This document shows positions 24,871-32,850 of a stretch of DNA of 35,956 nt, piece after piece. Source of the stretch: Fibrobacter succinogenes (GTDB lineage Bacteria; Fibrobacterota; Fibrobacteria; Fibrobacterales; Fibrobacteraceae); the NCBI GenBank assembly GCA_902776765.1, contig CACYRP010000040.1:1-35956 (forward strand). The letters are read 5' to 3'. Position numbers and translations under genes: made by a program. A model generated the notes under the pieces. It had not been told where the DNA came from. It saw only the letters and a list, made by a program, of their open reading frames with translations, and ran no database searches. Position 1 is the first letter of the stretch. The number at the start of each line of letters is the position of its first letter.

Positions 24871-24895
24871 CAAAACCATCTCGAATGAGATGGCT
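24871..24895 (-). terminator. Terminator of the HTH/zinc-ribbon gene
   Basis: On the minus strand, CCATCTC, loop ATTC, GAGATGG, then TTTTGTT. The 7-bp stem lies 11 bases beyond the stop of the gene that ends at 24906. Confidence 0.75.
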
Positions 24896-24905
24896 TGCTT
24901 GAAAA

Positions 24906-25349
24906 TTATTTCCAGTGTTTCAGCTGCGAAAGGTGCGAGTCAAAAAAGGCTCGTCGTTCGTTGTCGGGCTTGTTTTCGGGGTTCGGCATGTGCGAAAGCA
25001 AAAAATCAAGCAATGTATCTTTGCTGGTGTAAGCGAATTTGCCATCGGCATAGCACCATTTGCAGTAGTCTTCGTTGAACGATCCGTCAATTTCGCGGCT
25101 GATTATCGCGTCGTCACCGAGAGGCATGCCGCAGCACTGGCAAAAGAGCTGGCGCGGTGCGCCGAGCAATGTGTTAATCGAAACGTTAAATTCCTTCGAC
25201 AAAACTTTGAGCATTTCGGTGTTTGGCTGCGTTTCGCCTGTTTCCCAACGGCTTACGGCTTGCCTTGTCACGTGTACGCGTTCTGCCATCTGTTCTTGTG
25301 TCAGGTTGTGCTTTTCACGAATGTTCTTAAGTACTTCTGGGATGGTCAT
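24906..25349 (-). CDS. XRE-family HTH regulator with zinc-ribbon domain
   Basis: 147 residues, starting after GAGGAG with six-base spacing. Residues 3-62 form a Cro/cI-type helix-turn-helix (NLTQEQMAERVHVTRQAVSRWETGETQPNTE, interrupted here only for description). Residues 68-100 hold a zinc ribbon with CxxC pairs at Cys70/Cys73 (LFCQCCGMPL) and Cys96/Cys99 (YCKWCYADG), matching the putative zinc-ribbon domain often fused to XRE proteins. The C-terminus is a short helical region. It is probably a transcription factor; the target is unknown. It is divergent from the GGDEF/EAL gene across the long 25350-26020 gap and could bind there. Confidence 0.88.
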   Translation of the reverse strand: MTIPEVLKNIREKHNLTQEQMAERVHVTRQAVSRWETGETQPNTEMLKVLSKEFNVSINTLLGAPRQLFCQCCGMPLGDDAIISREIDGSFNEDYCKWCYADGKFAYTSKDTLLDFLLSHMPNPENKPDNERRAFFDSHLSQLKHWK

Positions 25350-26020
25350 AAATCTCCTCTTGTTGATGGCTCAAATATATCTATGTCCTTGCATTAAATC
25401 AAGAAACAGCCTGTTGCTTTCTGTAAAAAGGTAAGAACGCCGCTTATTCTCTTGAAAAAACGGGGGCCTAAGGTGTTTTTTGATTTGTTTTGTGAACATT
25501 TTTTTATAATAAAATTGTTACGAAATGTTTAATGAAAATAGCAATTTACGAAATAACGTACTTAGATTTTTTTTGAGCAAATGAAAAATTGGTGATGATT
25601 TCTAAAAAAAATTGTGGTGAAATCGTCCGAAAATCTTTTGACGAAATCGAAAAATTGCTTCTTTTGAAGTTCTTTCGCCAGAATATTTTTTACATATGTA
25701 AAAAATATCTTTTTGTCGTAAAACCGCGCCGTTGTTGGTTGTGACTATGATTTGTTGTTATTTTATTTAAATTATTGTAACTCTTATAATTCAATTTTTT
25801 ATTTTTGTTTACTTTCTCTTTTTTTTTAGCTATATTCAGTTACAGGAATTGAGAACACCTGCAAAACGGACGAAGCGAGTGTTCTTGTCGTTTAACACTT
25901 TAACTATTCCAACTTGGAATACTAGAAATTGGAGTAAATAAATCCTTACTAAATACTGTCGTTGCGTCCTATTTGCAAATATTCTACTTATTTTAGGTGT
26001 AAATAAAAGATTGGGTTGAC
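25350..26020. other. Long AT-rich non-coding region with hairpins ahead of the GGDEF/EAL gene
   Basis: 671 bases with no credible gene. Most of 25480-25840 is simple A/T-rich sequence with T runs. The last 170 bases are more structured. AGAACAC (25852-25858) pairs with GTGTTCT (25879-25885) around a 20-nt purine-rich loop containing GCAAAACGGACGAAGCG. ATTCCAA-C-TTGGAAT (25906-25920) is a perfect 7+7 palindrome. The first could be a leader RNA element, the second an operator. I could not match either to a known riboswitch. Confidence 0.5.
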
Positions 26021-28024
26021 ATGAGATTATTTGATGAACATGTGGTGTTGCGTTTTGCGCTATTGTTGGCGTGTTTATTGTTTGCAGAATCTATCCCGGA
26101 TATTCTGAACCTCTCTGAGCACGCGTATAATTTTATACCATACATCTTGGCTATTGTATTTTTGGCGTATGTCGCCCTATTTTACAAGTTCCCTGTAGAA
26201 ACCGGTAAAATTCGAAATGATGTCGAAATTCCAGAACCGAAGGTTGTGGAACCGATTCGCGATCTTAAAAAAGATCTTCTAGAAAAAGATGAAATGTTCC
26301 AGATGATGATCGATGTGTCATCGGATGGTTTCTGGACATTTGATGTGGCTTCGGGGAAGGTTTACTGGTCCAATCGCATTGCCAAGATGCTTGCTGCCGA
26401 AAATACAAGCCTTGAAGATACTTTTGAACCTTTGCAAAAGCGCGTGATTGAAAGCGACTGGAATGCATTCCGTGAACAGTTGAATGCCGCATTGCAAAAG
26501 GCGGGGACGTTCTCTTGCAATTTGACTTTACTGGATGCATCTAAGAAAAATGCTAAGTTTGTTATTAGTGGACGTGTACAAAGTAATGATTTGGGGCGTC
26601 CGATTCGCGTGATTGGTTCATTGACAGAAAAGATTGATCGTAAACCTGATGAACGCGAAGCCTATAATTTTGTTTATCAAGATGCTTTGACGGGTGTTTA
26701 TAATCGCAAGTACTTCCTTGAAAAACTCAAGATGGATGTCGATATTGCAGCCAAGCGCCCTGACTATGTTTTTGCGGTTGCTCTTTTGGATATTGATAGC
26801 TTTGGCGCAATCAACGCATCGTATTCTATCAATATTGGTGATAATGTTCTCCGTACGATTGCAGACCGTTTAAAATCGATTGCTCGCCCAGATGATTGCG
26901 TGGCTCGTATTGGCCCAGACGTCTTTGCCGTTATTTTACACAATATCGAAAGTCGCGACCCTAATGATGATTTAATCCCTCTTGTTCGTAATATTCATAA
27001 TAAAGTAAAATCTCCAATTCTTTTAGAAGGCAAGGATCTTTATATTAGTGTCTCGATGTCTATTGTGATTAATCAAGATGTCGATTGCGTTGAAGATATT
27101 CTTGCGAATGCAAATGCAAGCCTTCGCGATATGAAGAAGGGCATTAACCACGGCGGTATCCAGTTCTTTAGCGGTGGTATTCGCGAAAAGGCGATGAAGC
27201 TTTACAAGCTCGAATTTGAAATTCGTAGAGCTATTCAGGCGCAAGAATTTGTTCTCATGTACCAGCCGATTGTCGATATTCGTGCGGGAAACAAGATTGT
27301 CGGATTCGAAGCCCTTGTGCGCTGGAACCAGTCTGAACGTGGTATTATTTCTCCTGCTGAATTTATCCCAATTGCCGAAGAAACAGGGCTTATTGTGCCG
27401 ATGGGTGCGTTGATTTTGCGCATGGCCTGCCGCCAGACAAAGCTTTGGGTGGATATGGGCTATAAGAATATTCAAGTTGCAGTGAACTTCTCGGCAAAGC
27501 AATTCTCGATGGACTCGATGGTAGATGATGTGCGCCGCGTGTTGACTGAAACGAACTTGAATCCGCGCAATTTGAAACTTGAGATTACTGAATATACGGC
27601 AATGTGCGAAGCCGATAAGACGATTGAAATTATGCGCGCTCTTTCGAACATGGGCATCCAGATTTCGATTGACGACTTTGGTACAGGTTACAGTTCGCTT
27701 TCGTACTTAAAGCGCTATCCGGTGCATACGCTCAAGATGGATAAGTACTTTGTGGACCATGTGGCCGATAACGAAGAAGATGCTGCATTTGCCCGCATGG
27801 TGATTGGCATTGCGAAGTCCTTGAATTTGGATTTGATTGCTGAAGGTGTGGAAACAAAGGAACAGCTGGACTTCCTTTACCGTGAAGGTTGCCGCTTGAT
27901 TCAGGGGTTCTATTTTAGCAGACCGCTCAATACGGAAATGGCGCTAGAGTATATGAAGAATCATTACAATATTCCTTCTCAAGGTTCTACGTTTGAAACA
28001 GAGCAGGAAGCGGTGAAGGCGTAG
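26021..28024 (+). CDS. Membrane PAS-GGDEF-EAL cyclic-di-GMP phosphodiesterase
   Basis: 667 residues. Two hydrophobic segments (about 10-23 and 38-55) anchor the protein in the inner membrane. A PAS domain follows at about 85-210 (DVSSDGFWTFDVASGKVYWS). The GGDEF domain starts at DALTGVYNR, but its active-site loop reads GPDVF (298-302), so diguanylate cyclase activity is unlikely; GTP binding as a regulator remains possible. The EAL domain (about 405-645) looks catalytically complete: FEALVRW with Glu430, NFSAKQF, KLEITEY, IDDFGTGYSSL, LKMDKYF, AEGVETKEQ and QGFYFSRP. It should therefore hydrolyse c-di-GMP in response to a signal sensed by the membrane/PAS part. The gene stands alone after a long structured leader region. 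Confidence 0.93.
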   Translation: MRLFDEHVVLRFALLLACLLFAESIPDILNLSEHAYNFIPYILAIVFLAYVALFYKFPVETGKIRNDVEIPEPKVVEPIRDLKKDLLEKDEMFQMMIDVSSDGFWTFDVASGKVYWSNRIAKMLAAENTSLEDTFEPLQKRVIESDWNAFREQLNAALQKAGTFSCNLTLLDASKKNAKFVISGRVQSNDLGRPIRVIGSLTEKIDRKPDEREAYNFVYQDALTGVYNRKYFLEKLKMDVDIAAKRPDYVFAVALLDIDSFGAINASYSINIGDNVLRTIADRLKSIARPDDCVARIGPDVFAVILHNIESRDPNDDLIPLVRNIHNKVKSPILLEGKDLYISVSMSIVINQDVDCVEDILANANASLRDMKKGINHGGIQFFSGGIREKAMKLYKLEFEIRRAIQAQEFVLMYQPIVDIRAGNKIVGFEALVRWNQSERGIISPAEFIPIAEETGLIVPMGALILRMACRQTKLWVDMGYKNIQVAVNFSAKQFSMDSMVDDVRRVLTETNLNPRNLKLEITEYTAMCEADKTIEIMRALSNMGIQISIDDFGTGYSSLSYLKRYPVHTLKMDKYFVDHVADNEEDAAFARMVIGIAKSLNLDLIAEGVETKEQLDFLYREGCRLIQGFYFSRPLNTEMALEYMKNHYNIPSQGSTFETEQEAVKA

Positions 28025-28027
28025 TAA

Positions 28028-28140
28028 GTGTTAGGCATTAGGTATTAGGGGTTAGGAAAATAATCGCGGCGGAGCCGCATATGAAACGACGCACGAAGTG
28101 CTTGATACTTAATCCTAAAACCTGTAACCTACAACCTAAA
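28028..28140. repeat. Element with TTAGG-like left arm and CCTAA-like right arm
   Basis: The left arm (28030-28056) contains TTAGG four times (GTTAGGCATTAGGTATTAGG and GGTTAGG). The right arm (28112-28139) is its inverse type, with CCTAAAACCTGTAACC and ACAACCTAAAA. Between them is GCGGC-gga-GCCGC (28066-28078). The arms are roughly inverted copies, so the whole could fold as one long hairpin or be a small mobile remnant. Confidence 0.65.
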
Positions 28141-28146
28141 ATCTTG

Positions 28147-28980
28147 TTAAATCCTGTAACATTTATTTGTGTTTTCGCGACAGTGTCGGTAGAGTTCCTC
28201 TACGGGCACGTTTTTTATTTCGGCGAGTTTGTCTGCGATAAACGGGATGTAGCCGGAGTGGCAAGGTTTGCCGCGGAAGGGAATTGGCGCCATGTAAGGG
28301 GAGTCGGTTTCCAGGAGAATCTGGTCGAGTGGCACGATGGTGGCTGCGTCACGTACGCTTTGTGCGTTGTTGAACGTGACGATTCCCGTAAAGCCAACGA
28401 AAATTTTTGCATCGAGGGCGAGAAGTTGCTCGACAAATTCCGGTGTGCCGGTGAAGCAATGAATGTGGATGTTGTGGTTGTGCAAATTGGCGCTGCGGAG
28501 CACGGCGAGGGCGTCATCGTCGGCTTCACGGAGGTGAAGTACGAGAGGCTTGCCGCTTTCGAGGCCTAATTGCAAATGGCGTTCGAAAAGCTTGACTTGT
28601 GCGGCCTTAGTATCTGCGCCGTAATGGTAATCGAGCCCGAATTCTCCGCAGGCAACGCACTTGGGGTGCTTTAGAAATTCCATCATGCGCGATTCGTCTT
28701 CGGCGGTTTCTGTTTCGACGTACTCGGGATGGATGCCGTAAGCGGTGTAGACGAATGGGTATTTTTCGCTCAAGGCGCGTGCGGTTTCGAAATCCGCTGG
28801 GTCGCAAGCCACATGGATGAACGCCTCGGGACGTTCGATTTTTGCTGCGGCCGCTTTTTCTTTGGCGGAACTTAGACTGTCGGCAAAACTCGCGTTCTCG
28901 AAACGGGCGAGGAGCGCGTCGAAAGATTCGTTAGCATGACGTTCGTAGGAATCAATATGGCAATGAGTATCGATGAACAT
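28147..28980 (-). CDS. TatD-family metal-dependent deoxyribonuclease
   Basis: 277 residues. A TIM-barrel metallohydrolase. Metal ligands visible are His6 and His8 in FIDTHCHID, Glu in CGEFGLDYHYG, His in LVLHLRE, His in IHIHCFTG, and Asp in LLETDSPYMAP. Family members act as 3'-5' exonucleases in DNA quality control. Length and motif order are standard. The gene lies alone between repeat tracts and ends about 7 bp from the element at 28112-28140. The function in this organism is inferred from the family. Confidence 0.93.
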   Translation of the reverse strand: MFIDTHCHIDSYERHANESFDALLARFENASFADSLSSAKEKAAAAKIERPEAFIHVACDPADFETARALSEKYPFVYTAYGIHPEYVETETAEDESRMMEFLKHPKCVACGEFGLDYHYGADTKAAQVKLFERHLQLGLESGKPLVLHLREADDDALAVLRSANLHNHNIHIHCFTGTPEFVEQLLALDAKIFVGFTGIVTFNNAQSVRDAATIVPLDQILLETDSPYMAPIPFRGKPCHSGYIPFIADKLAEIKNVPVEELYRHCRENTNKCYRI

Positions 28981-28983
28981 GGG

Positions 28984-29114
28984 GAAGTAGATGGTAGGAA
29001 GTAGACTGTTGGAAGTAGGAAGTGGTTGGTGGTTAGGGGCGTCATCCTTGGCCGTGAGGTCGAGGATCCAAACAGTTTTTATTACAATGTATGGATTCTT
29101 CTTCGGAGAATGAC
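28984..29114. repeat. GAAGTAG/GGTTAGG tract joined to two GTCATYC elements
   Basis: 28984-29040 is a run of GAAGTAG, GGTAG and GGTTGGTGGTTAGG units. It is followed at once by GTCATCCTTGG to GAGGATCCA (29041-29070) and, after a 21-base spacer, by the reverse-oriented TGGATTCTTC to GAATGAC (29092-29114). The remainder up to 29161 shows nothing recognisable. Confidence 0.65.
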
Positions 29115-29161
29115 TGCTAAAAACTCATAGCTCAAAGCGACCGTAGGGAGCGAGCTCATAG

Positions 29162-29629
29162 CTAGTAGTTTACTTCCAGTATCTCGTACGTGATTTTTCC
29201 TCGTGGGGCTTGCACTTCGATGGTGTCACCGGCTTTTTTGCCTTGTAAAGCTTCACCGATGGGGGACTTCATGCTGATGCGGCCTTGCAGCGGGTCGATT
29301 TCCTTGTCGCCGACGATGCTATAGACCTTTTCGCGTTTGGTCTTTTTATCGAGCATCTTGACTGTGGCGCCGAAACGGATGGAGCCGTCTTTGGTGGCGG
29401 CGTTTTCGACGATTTTTGCACCGTCCAAAATGCGGTCGAGTTCACGTAAACGGCGGTCGATTTCGCGTACTCGCATGCGCCCATACGTGTAGGCGGCGTT
29501 CTCGCTGCGGTCGCCTTCTGCTGCGGCGGCTTGAACCTGATTGATCATGGCCGGGCGTTCAACGTATTTAAGGTGTTCCCATTCTGCCTTGAATTTTTCA
29601 AAGCCTTCTTTCGAAATCAAGTGTTGCAT
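29162..29629 (-). CDS. greB: GreA/GreB transcript cleavage factor, closest to GreB
   Basis: 155 residues. It rescues backtracked RNA polymerase by stimulating transcript cleavage. The N-terminal coiled coil carries the signature EGDRSENAAYTYGRMRVREIDRRLREL, in which the acidic tip and the REIDRR wording are nearer GreB than GreA. The C-terminal FKBP-like domain ends ISMKSPIGEALQGKKAGDTIEVQAPRG and a short strand. Other Gre genes may exist outside the window, so the B assignment is tentative. It is transcribed towards tatD, but a repeat-filled gap of 181 bp separates them. Confidence 0.88.
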   Translation of the reverse strand: MQHLISKEGFEKFKAEWEHLKYVERPAMINQVQAAAAEGDRSENAAYTYGRMRVREIDRRLRELDRILDGAKIVENAATKDGSIRFGATVKMLDKKTKREKVYSIVGDKEIDPLQGRISMKSPIGEALQGKKAGDTIEVQAPRGKITYEILEVNY

Positions 29630-29883
29630 GAGTCAAAGTTAAAAAAGTGGTTTGCGGTTAGTGGTTGGTGGTTAGGAAAAATCTCTAAATAAATTATAAA
29701 TAATGTCTTGGTTGCTGCGTTATTGCGGCGTACGGGTTGCTCTCTACCCGCCATTTCTATAGCAACTTGGAGATTGGTAATAGTGTAACGTGAGCACTGT
29801 CATATTGTAAAATAACGGGTCTACACATCTTTAGTTTAATTTTGTAATTTACTATCTTTGGCGCAAATAATTAAAGAGGTGAT
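29630..29883. other. Divergent intergenic region with a repeat tract and a candidate structured element
   Basis: Begins with an AGTGGTTTGCGGTTAGTGG-type tract (29646-29676). At 29711-29766, GTTGCT pairs with AGCAAC and encloses an inner hairpin CGGGT (29733-29737)/ACCCG (29746-29750). A clear AAAGAGGTGAT ribosome site precedes the ATG at 29884. The structure is only suggestive, and no known RNA family was recognised. Confidence 0.35.
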
Positions 29884-30480
29884 ATGGTAAGGAAAAAACG
29901 GTCCGAATCAAAGTACAAGCGATTGAGCCGTATTTATTATAATCGGATGTTTCCGCGTAGGCAAGATGCAATGCGTGTGGCATGGTCGGTTGCTGCAGGG
30001 GTGTTTATTGGCATTTGGCCCACTATTGGTGTTGCCATTATTTTGACGGTTGCGTTTTGTGCGCTTTTCCGGTTGCCGAAAGTGCCGGGAATTGTATCTT
30101 CGTTTGTGGCAAACCCGCTGACCCAGTTTGGTTTTTTTTACCCGACGGGGTACATGCTCGGCTGCAAAATTATCCATCCCGAAGCGATTAAGTTTGATTT
30201 TCTTGAAGAATTCCAGGGGCTTTCATTCAAAAATTTTACAACGGTGATAGGTCATTTGTGGAATGATGCTGCAGATCACCTGTTAGCGTTCATGATTGGC
30301 ATCACAATTGTCGCAGCCATCGGCGGGACCATCTTCTTTTTTCTAGCTTATTTCATCGTAAGTTACAGAAAGAAAAAATGGATTGCGGCAAAGACGGGTT
30401 ATATCCATAACTTGATTGCCGAAGATGAAGTTTTAATCAAAGAAGCACACAAAGGAAAGAAACCTATGATGCACATCTAG
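29884..30480 (+). CDS. DUF2062 integral membrane protein
   Basis: 198 residues with a strong Shine-Dalgarno (AAAGAGG). The N-terminus is very basic (MVRKKRSESKYKRLSR), followed by membrane segments at about 34-62 (VAWSVAAGVFIGIWPTIG and onward), 66-85 and 135-160. The GVFIGIWPTIG and FVANPLTQFGFFYPTGYMLG segments are the DUF2062 hallmarks. The function is unknown, though relatives accompany lipid or glycan genes. Its final codons (KKPMMHI, stop) coincide with what looks like the ribosome site and start of the next gene, so the natural C-terminus may differ if that junction is damaged. Confidence 0.85.
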   Translation: MVRKKRSESKYKRLSRIYYNRMFPRRQDAMRVAWSVAAGVFIGIWPTIGVAIILTVAFCALFRLPKVPGIVSSFVANPLTQFGFFYPTGYMLGCKIIHPEAIKFDFLEEFQGLSFKNFTTVIGHLWNDAADHLLAFMIGITIVAAIGGTIFFFLAYFIVSYRKKKWIAAKTGYIHNLIAEDEVLIKEAHKGKKPMMHI

Positions 30481-30512
30481 AAGCTGAGACCATCTCTGCG
30501 CTCCCTTATGAC

Positions 30513-31676
30513 GTGATGAACCGCGCCGAAGCCAAGGCTATGGCTGAAGGGCTCCCGCATTCTTATTTGCGCGTGACCCGTGCCGAACTTGAACTTCCGG
30601 ATTCCGTTGACGCTTACGATCCGAAGGTTTACGCTCATGCTCGTGAAAATCTTGACAAGATGATTGAAGACGGTGTTATTGCCTTCGACAAGAAGCCTTG
30701 CCTTTATGTTTATCGTCAGACCATGAACGGTCGTGAACAGTACGGCCTTGTTTGCTGCGTTCCGGCTGCAGATTATTTCAATGGCACTATCAAGAAGCAC
30801 GAACTCACTCGCGCTGACAAGGAAGAAGATCGCTTGCGCCATGTGCTTGCTACGAATGCCAACACGGGTCCGGTGTTCCTCACTTACCGCGATCAGGGCC
30901 AGTTCGACGTGTTCGGTGCCGTGACCAAGCGTAAGCCTGTTTATGACTTTGTTAGCAAAGGCGATGGCTTTGGCCACACGGTTTGGGTCATCGATGACGA
31001 TGCTGAAATCGAAGCCATCCGCAAGTCCTTTGAATCTGTGCCGGTAAGCTATATTGCTGACGGTCACCACCGCAGTGCCGCTGGTGCTCGTGCCGCCAGC
31101 TACCGCGCCGAACAGAATCCGAAGAACACTGGCGATGAAGAATACAATCGTTTCCTCGCCATCCTCTTCCCGAGCACCCAGCTCAAGATTCTCGATTACA
31201 ACCGCGTCTTGAAGGACTTGAACGGCCGCACGCCGGAACAGCTCATGGAAGAATTGAAGCAAGTGTTTGACATTGCTGAACTCGATTCTATGCAGAGCCC
31301 AGCTAAGCAGAACCAGGTGAACTTCTACATGGGCGGGCATTGGTATGCTTGCACGTTTAAGGATAAGTTCCTCAAGAACTTGGGCCCGGTCGATAGCCTC
31401 GACGTAGCTCTCCTCCAGAAGCTCGTCTTGAAGCCGCTTTTTGACATTGACGATCCGCGTACATCGAAGCGCATCGACTTTGTCGGTGGCATCCGTGGCC
31501 TCGGCGAACTTGTGAAGCGCGTCGATAGCGGTGAATGCGCTTGCGCCTTTGCTATGTACCCGACCACGCTCGATCAGCTCATGAGCATTGCTGATGCTGG
31601 CGAAATCATGCCGCCGAAGAGCACGTGGTTCGAACCGAAGCTCCGCGACGGTCTCTTGGTCCACACGCTCGACTAG
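30513..31676 (+). CDS. DUF1015 family protein, apparently lacking its normal N-terminus
   Basis: 387 residues from GTG 30513, or 386 from ATG 30516. Conserved DUF1015 features include NRAEAKAMAEGLPHSYLRVTRAELELP, LYVYRQTMNGREQYGLVC, ADGHHRSAAGARAAS and FVGGIRGLGELV. The family motif that normally precedes this, ALPYDV, is encoded at 30498-30515 in the same frame but upstream of every in-frame start codon back to a stop at 30426. A good ribosome site (AAAGGAAAG, 30451-30459) with ATGATG at 30466 points into a frame that stops at 30478. The simplest reading is a small deletion or base error near 30472-30482 that broke the start. Codon bias is strong, like purL, so the gene was recently well expressed. 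The biochemical role is unknown. Confidence 0.85.
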   Translation: MMNRAEAKAMAEGLPHSYLRVTRAELELPDSVDAYDPKVYAHARENLDKMIEDGVIAFDKKPCLYVYRQTMNGREQYGLVCCVPAADYFNGTIKKHELTRADKEEDRLRHVLATNANTGPVFLTYRDQGQFDVFGAVTKRKPVYDFVSKGDGFGHTVWVIDDDAEIEAIRKSFESVPVSYIADGHHRSAAGARAASYRAEQNPKNTGDEEYNRFLAILFPSTQLKILDYNRVLKDLNGRTPEQLMEELKQVFDIAELDSMQSPAKQNQVNFYMGGHWYACTFKDKFLKNLGPVDSLDVALLQKLVLKPLFDIDDPRTSKRIDFVGGIRGLGELVKRVDSGECACAFAMYPTTLDQLMSIADAGEIMPPKSTWFEPKLRDGLLVHTLD

Positions 31677-31729
31677 TGATTGCGGCCGCGAGCTGTGATG
31701 CTTGCGACTTGCTTTTGCAAATTTAAGAA

Positions 31730-31762
31730 CGCATTCGATTAAAATCGGGTGCGCTTTTTTTT
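31730..31762 (+). terminator. Rho-independent terminator after the DUF1015 gene
   Basis: CGCATTCGAT, loop TAAA, ATCGGGTGCG: ten pairs including two G-T, then C and eight T. Confidence 0.88.
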
Positions 31763-31790
31763 ACCTACTAATTTTACATGAATTTCTCTG

Positions 31791-31824
31791 CCTACTTCCT
31801 ACTTCCTACTTCCTACTTTCCTAT
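31791..31824. repeat. CTACTTC heptamer tandem repeat
   Basis: CCTACTTCCTACTTCC repeated on a strict 7-base period for about 30 bases, ending in a degenerate unit (CTACTTTCCTAT). It lies between the terminator and the ddh ribosome site. The complementary GAAGTAG unit appears at 28986-29022. Confidence 0.8.
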
Positions 31825-31860
31825 ATTTTCCCCGCAAAAATTTTTAACAAGGATATTGTT

Positions 31861-32844
31861 ATGGCAAAGATTGCTATTCTCGGTTATGGTAACCTGGGTC
31901 GCGGTGTGGAATGCGCTGTGAAGCAGGCTCCGGATATGGAACTCGTCGCTGTTTTCACCCGTCGTGATCCGTCAACGGTGAAAATCCAGACGGCAGGCGT
32001 TCCGGTGCTGAACGTTTCTGAAATGGAAGCCTGGAAGGATAAGGTGGACCTGCTCATCATCTGTGGCGGTTCCGCTACGGACTTGCCGGTGCTCACCCCG
32101 AAGTACGCCGCCATGTTCAACGTGATTGACTCCTTCGACACGCACGCCAAGATTCCGCAGCATTTCGCCGCCGTCGATGCTGCCGCCAAGGCCGCCGGCA
32201 AGATCGCGATGATTTCTGTGGGTTGGGACCCGGGCATGTTCAGCCTGAACCGCGTGTATGCCCAGTCCATCCTCCCGGAAGGCAAGGACTACACGTTCTG
32301 GGGCAAGGGTGTTTCTCAGGGCCATAGCGACGCTGTCCGCCGCATCAAGGGCGTGAAGAATGCGAAGCAGTACACCTGCCCGGTGGAAGCGGCTCTCGAA
32401 GCCGTGCGTAGCGGTTCCATGCCGGAACTCACCACGCGCCAGAAGCACACGCGTCTCGTTTACGTGGTTGCCGAAGAAGGTGCTGACAAGGCCTATATCG
32501 AAAACGCCATCAAGACGATGCCGAACTACTTCGACGAATACGACACCACGGTGAACTTCATCAGCGAAGAAGAATTCAACAAGAACCACAGCGGGCTCGC
32601 TCACGGCGGTTTCGTGATCCGTACCGGCAAAACGGGCATGAATCTGGAACACACGCACGTGATCGAATACAGCCTGAAGCTCGATTCCAACCCGGAATTC
32701 ACGACGAGCGTTCTCGTGGCTTATGCCCGCGCAGCACTCCGCATGAAGGCTAACGGAGAGACCGGTTGCAAGACCGTACTCGACGTGCCGCCTGCATACC
32801 TCAGCACTCTGAGCGACGAAGATTTGCGCGCTCATTGTTTGTAA
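31861..32844 (+). CDS. ddh: meso-Diaminopimelate D-dehydrogenase
   Basis: 327 residues from the ATG at 31861, with CAAGGA eight bases upstream. An in-frame extension to 31702 has no family similarity and crosses the terminator and heptamer repeat. Converts L-tetrahydrodipicolinate, ammonia and NADPH directly to meso-DAP, the one-step branch of lysine and peptidoglycan precursor synthesis. Signatures are AILGYGNLGRGVECAVKQ (NADPH-binding), ELVAVFTRRDP, VDLLIICGGSATDLP, SVGWDPGMFSLNR and LAHGGFVIRTG. Codon bias is strong, implying high expression. It is monocistronic with its own terminator at 32893-32922. Confidence 0.95.
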   Translation: MAKIAILGYGNLGRGVECAVKQAPDMELVAVFTRRDPSTVKIQTAGVPVLNVSEMEAWKDKVDLLIICGGSATDLPVLTPKYAAMFNVIDSFDTHAKIPQHFAAVDAAAKAAGKIAMISVGWDPGMFSLNRVYAQSILPEGKDYTFWGKGVSQGHSDAVRRIKGVKNAKQYTCPVEAALEAVRSGSMPELTTRQKHTRLVYVVAEEGADKAYIENAIKTMPNYFDEYDTTVNFISEEEFNKNHSGLAHGGFVIRTGKTGMNLEHTHVIEYSLKLDSNPEFTTSVLVAYARAALRMKANGETGCKTVLDVPPAYLSTLSDEDLRAHCL

Positions 32845-32850
32845 AAACGG

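Noticed and set aside
25852..25885. GEMM-type c-di-GMP riboswitch
   Set aside because: The hairpin loop lacks the two-helix GEMM arrangement I would expect; it is kept only as an unclassified hairpin.
28030..28056. Telomere-like TTAGGG repeat or linear replicon end
   Set aside because: The units are irregular, short and internal to a chromosomal context with genes on both sides.
28081..28569. 162-codon plus-strand frame opposite tatD
   Set aside because: It begins in a repeat element and is the complement of a convincing TatD protein.
30477..31664. 395-codon open frame antisense to the DUF1015 gene
   Set aside because: It mirrors a strongly codon-biased gene and shows no domain; DUF1015 motifs lie on the plus strand.
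31702..31860. N-terminal extension of ddh
   Set aside because: The in-frame extension crosses a terminator and a heptamer repeat; the family start and ribosome site fit the ATG at 31861.
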